From Prevotella sp. (GTDB lineage Bacteria; Bacteroidota; Bacteroidia; Bacteroidales; Bacteroidaceae), in NCBI GenBank assembly GCA_017458125.1, contig JAFTGB010000001.1, positions 1 through 34,685 of the forward strand: DNA of 34,685 nt, read 5' to 3'. This document shows positions 33,898-34,685 of this stretch, one piece after another. How positions within the stretch are numbered: the first letter of the stretch is position 1; every line of letters begins with the position of its first letter. The translations under genes were made by a program, and so were the position numbers. A model generated the notes under the pieces. It was given only the letters and a program-made list of their open reading frames with translations. It was not told where the DNA came from and ran no database searches.

Positions 33898-33928
33898 TTG
33901 CAATGTATTTAAAAAGTTCATATCTTTG
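33898..33928 (+). promoter_or_regulatory. Promoter of the intergenic small RNA
   Basis: TTG at 33898-33900 and TATCTTTG at 33921-33928, 20 bp apart, match the Bacteroidetes promoter. No gene of normal size follows on this strand before a strong terminator. Confidence 0.65.
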
Positions 33929-33931
33929 CAA

Positions 33932-34069
33932 CGTCAAAAGGTTAAAGCCATTGGCAACATGATATTGAAATTTAGCAAAAAGAGATATTTTTTTGATTTG
34001 TTTTAGTAGATTAGTTTTTAAGTAGTTTGTTTGAAAAATCGGATGTCGTGACGACATTCGATTTTTTTT
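33932..34069 (+). ncRNA. Candidate small RNA of about 135 nt (may encode a 15-residue peptide)
   Basis: The interval runs from the predicted start after the -7 box at 33928 to the T-run of a strong terminator. It contains a small GCCATTGGC hairpin and a mini-ORF at 33959-34006 (ATG to TAG, M-I-L-K-F-S-K-K-R-Y-F-F-D-L-F) without a clear ribosome binding site. Either a regulatory RNA or a short-peptide mRNA would fit. I do not recognise the family. Confidence 0.5.
34034..34069 (+). terminator. Strong intrinsic terminator of the small RNA
   Basis: A 15-bp stem (34034-34048 with 34052-34066, one G-T pair) with a TGA loop ends in eight T. The opposite strand also ends in five T, so it can act in both directions. 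Confidence 0.88.
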
Positions 34070-34102
34070 GTTGTGTCTTCACGCCGTTTTCTGCTTGCAA
34101 AC

Positions 34103-34287
34103 ATCATGTTTTCAGTGTCTTAGTATCATGTTTAGAGGGTCTAAACATCATACTTTGCCTGCTTGTCCGACTCAGCCTGTGAAGGATGTGAAGGATAATA
34201 TAAAACTTTATATATAGGAAAACATTTAGGTCGGGGGTAAATAATTTCTATAGTAAAAGTTTAAAAAACTACCTTCACATCCTTCAC
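34103..34287. repeat. Iteron-like 22-bp repeats followed by an inverted-repeat AT-rich element
   Basis: ATCATGTTT begins at 34103 and 34125, and ATCATACTT at 34147, exactly 22 bp apart; 34124-34136 and 34140-34152 also form a hairpin. GTGAAGGAT is doubled at 34179-34196, and the inverse ATCCTTCAC with its neighbour TACCTTCAC lies at 34270-34287, enclosing about 73 bp of AT-rich sequence. I have the impression that similar sequences recur in Bacteroidales genomes, but cannot confirm it. The stretch 34070-34595 holds no convincing gene. Confidence 0.75.
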
Positions 34288-34316
34288 ATCCATCACACAG
34301 TGCCATTCTCTCACTG

Positions 34317-34348
34317 CAAAATTACAAAATTCCCCGCACACATCCAAA
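34317..34348 (-). promoter_or_regulatory. Minus-strand promoter reading into the inverted-repeat element
   Basis: On the minus strand TTTG (34348-34345) and TAATTTTG (34324-34317) are exactly 20 bp apart. The transcript would start near 34312 and read leftward through both repeat types to the bidirectional terminator at 34034-34066. Only tiny ORFs lie on it. Confidence 0.55.
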
Positions 34349-34546
34349 CATTTAAGTGTCATTTTTCAGAACATAGAGCGATGGCGCTTGTATGTAAGTT
34401 GGAGAAATACATGATGCAGTTAGTGCAGATTATGCATAAAGTCGTAGAACTAACAATTAGGTATGAAAATCATCGAATTGGCAAGGATAATTGAATTTAA
34501 ACACATTTTTTCAACTTAAAATTACCTCTTTTTTGCTTAATATACA

Positions 34547-34575
34547 TTGAGTATGGAAATTTTTGTGTAAATTTG
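34547..34575 (+). promoter_or_regulatory. Promoter of the XRE-type regulator gene
   Basis: TAAATTTG at 34568-34575 with a TTG at 34547-34549 (18 bp apart). The start codon at 34596 lies about 17 nt after the predicted transcript start. Confidence 0.55.
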
Positions 34576-34595
34576 TAGCCAAATATAGTTATGGA

Positions 34596-34685
34596 ATGGA
34601 ACGTAAACGAATTAACCGCCTGAAGGTGGTACTTGCAGAGAAGGGAATGACCAACAAACAATTGTCGGAAATCCTTGATAAAGAT
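34596..34685 (+). CDS. XRE/HTH-type transcriptional regulator, N-terminal part, cut by window edge
   Basis: Thirty codons are visible from ATG 34596. The sequence MERKRINRLKVVLAEKGMTN, then KQLSEILDKD, is the first two helices of a Cro/C1-type helix-turn-helix as found in Bacteroidetes XRE regulators (R-L-K-x-V-L-A-E-x-G-x-T-N-x-x-L). The ATG five bases earlier (34591) gives only ten codons. Regulators of this type are frequent in mobile elements and toxin-antitoxin pairs, but the partner lies outside the window. Confidence 0.7.
   Translation, partial: MERKRINRLKVVLAEKGMTNKQLSEILDKD

Noticed and set aside
33809-34057. 82-codon minus-strand open frame in the post-groEL region
   Set aside because: It crosses a hairpin, a plus-strand promoter and a terminator and has no coding features.
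34300-34494. 64-codon plus-strand open frame before the XRE gene
   Set aside because: AT-rich, no promoter or ribosome-binding signal and no recognisable motif; it overlaps a minus-strand promoter.

Overview
The window looks like Bacteroidales chromosome, most likely from a Prevotella/Segatella-type bacterium. The reasons are the many promoters of the Bacteroidetes form (TTTG about 20 bp before TAnnTTTG), the absence of clear Shine-Dalgarno sites at most genes, Bacteroidetes-specific families (DUF5686, BspA-type leucine-rich repeats, exported proteins ending in 'DGT-basic-KV' tails), SppA/LpxK/TatAC of Bacteroidetes type, and a B12 riboswitch in front of surface-protein genes. Assignments come from reading motifs only; no database search was possible.

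Layout. (1) 1-650: the N-terminal part of a tyrosine recombinase leaving the window on the left, followed by repeats that look like recombinase arm and core sites, so an integrated element probably ends here. (2) 660-5906: a tight three-gene operon of an orphan sensor kinase, a DUF5686 outer-membrane protein and a sodium:amino-acid symporter. (3) 5975-13936: a cobalamin-riboswitch operon with two exported proteins, the second a 2183-residue mosaic, closed by a strong terminator; no BtuB is present. (4) 13968-15071: a triple 22-bp hairpin repeat and an Rpn/PD-(D/E)XK nuclease gene. (5) 15114-19557: a deeply nested structured RNA element, then an operon of three exported proteins (unknown, WG-repeat lipoprotein, BspA-like LRR). 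(6) 19591-20769: a YhiN/HI0933-type flavoprotein, apparently leaderless.

(7) 24681-20813 (minus): tatA-tatC, a membrane iron-sulfur protein that looks like NapH fused to NapG with an internal twin-arginine motif, and a Tat-signal aldo/keto reductase with two [4Fe-4S] motifs. The transporter and two likely clients are in one operon. (8) 24768-26467 (plus): a short MgtC/SapB protein, type II pantothenate kinase and a small Cys-rich exported protein. (9) tRNA-Phe, then a minus-strand housekeeping operon sppA-lpxK-PNP-thiL with an unusual 116-nt lpxK/PNP overlap. (10) groES-groEL, preceded by a sigma-54-like promoter that overlaps a 30-bp interrupted palindrome. (11) 33762-34685: a probable small RNA with its own promoter and terminator, an inverted-repeat/iteron-like AT-rich element, and the start of an XRE-type regulator at the right edge.

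A theme across the window is degenerate short tandem arrays (periods 7, 8 and 9) placed exactly in intergenic gaps or inside genes: 3754-3788, 20779-20806, 22216-22250, 22887-22931, 25202-25220 and 32092-32123. The best candidates for something undescribed are the riboswitch-controlled giant surface protein, the nested RNA at 15240-15392, the self-contained Tat/Fe-S operon, and the groES promoter region.
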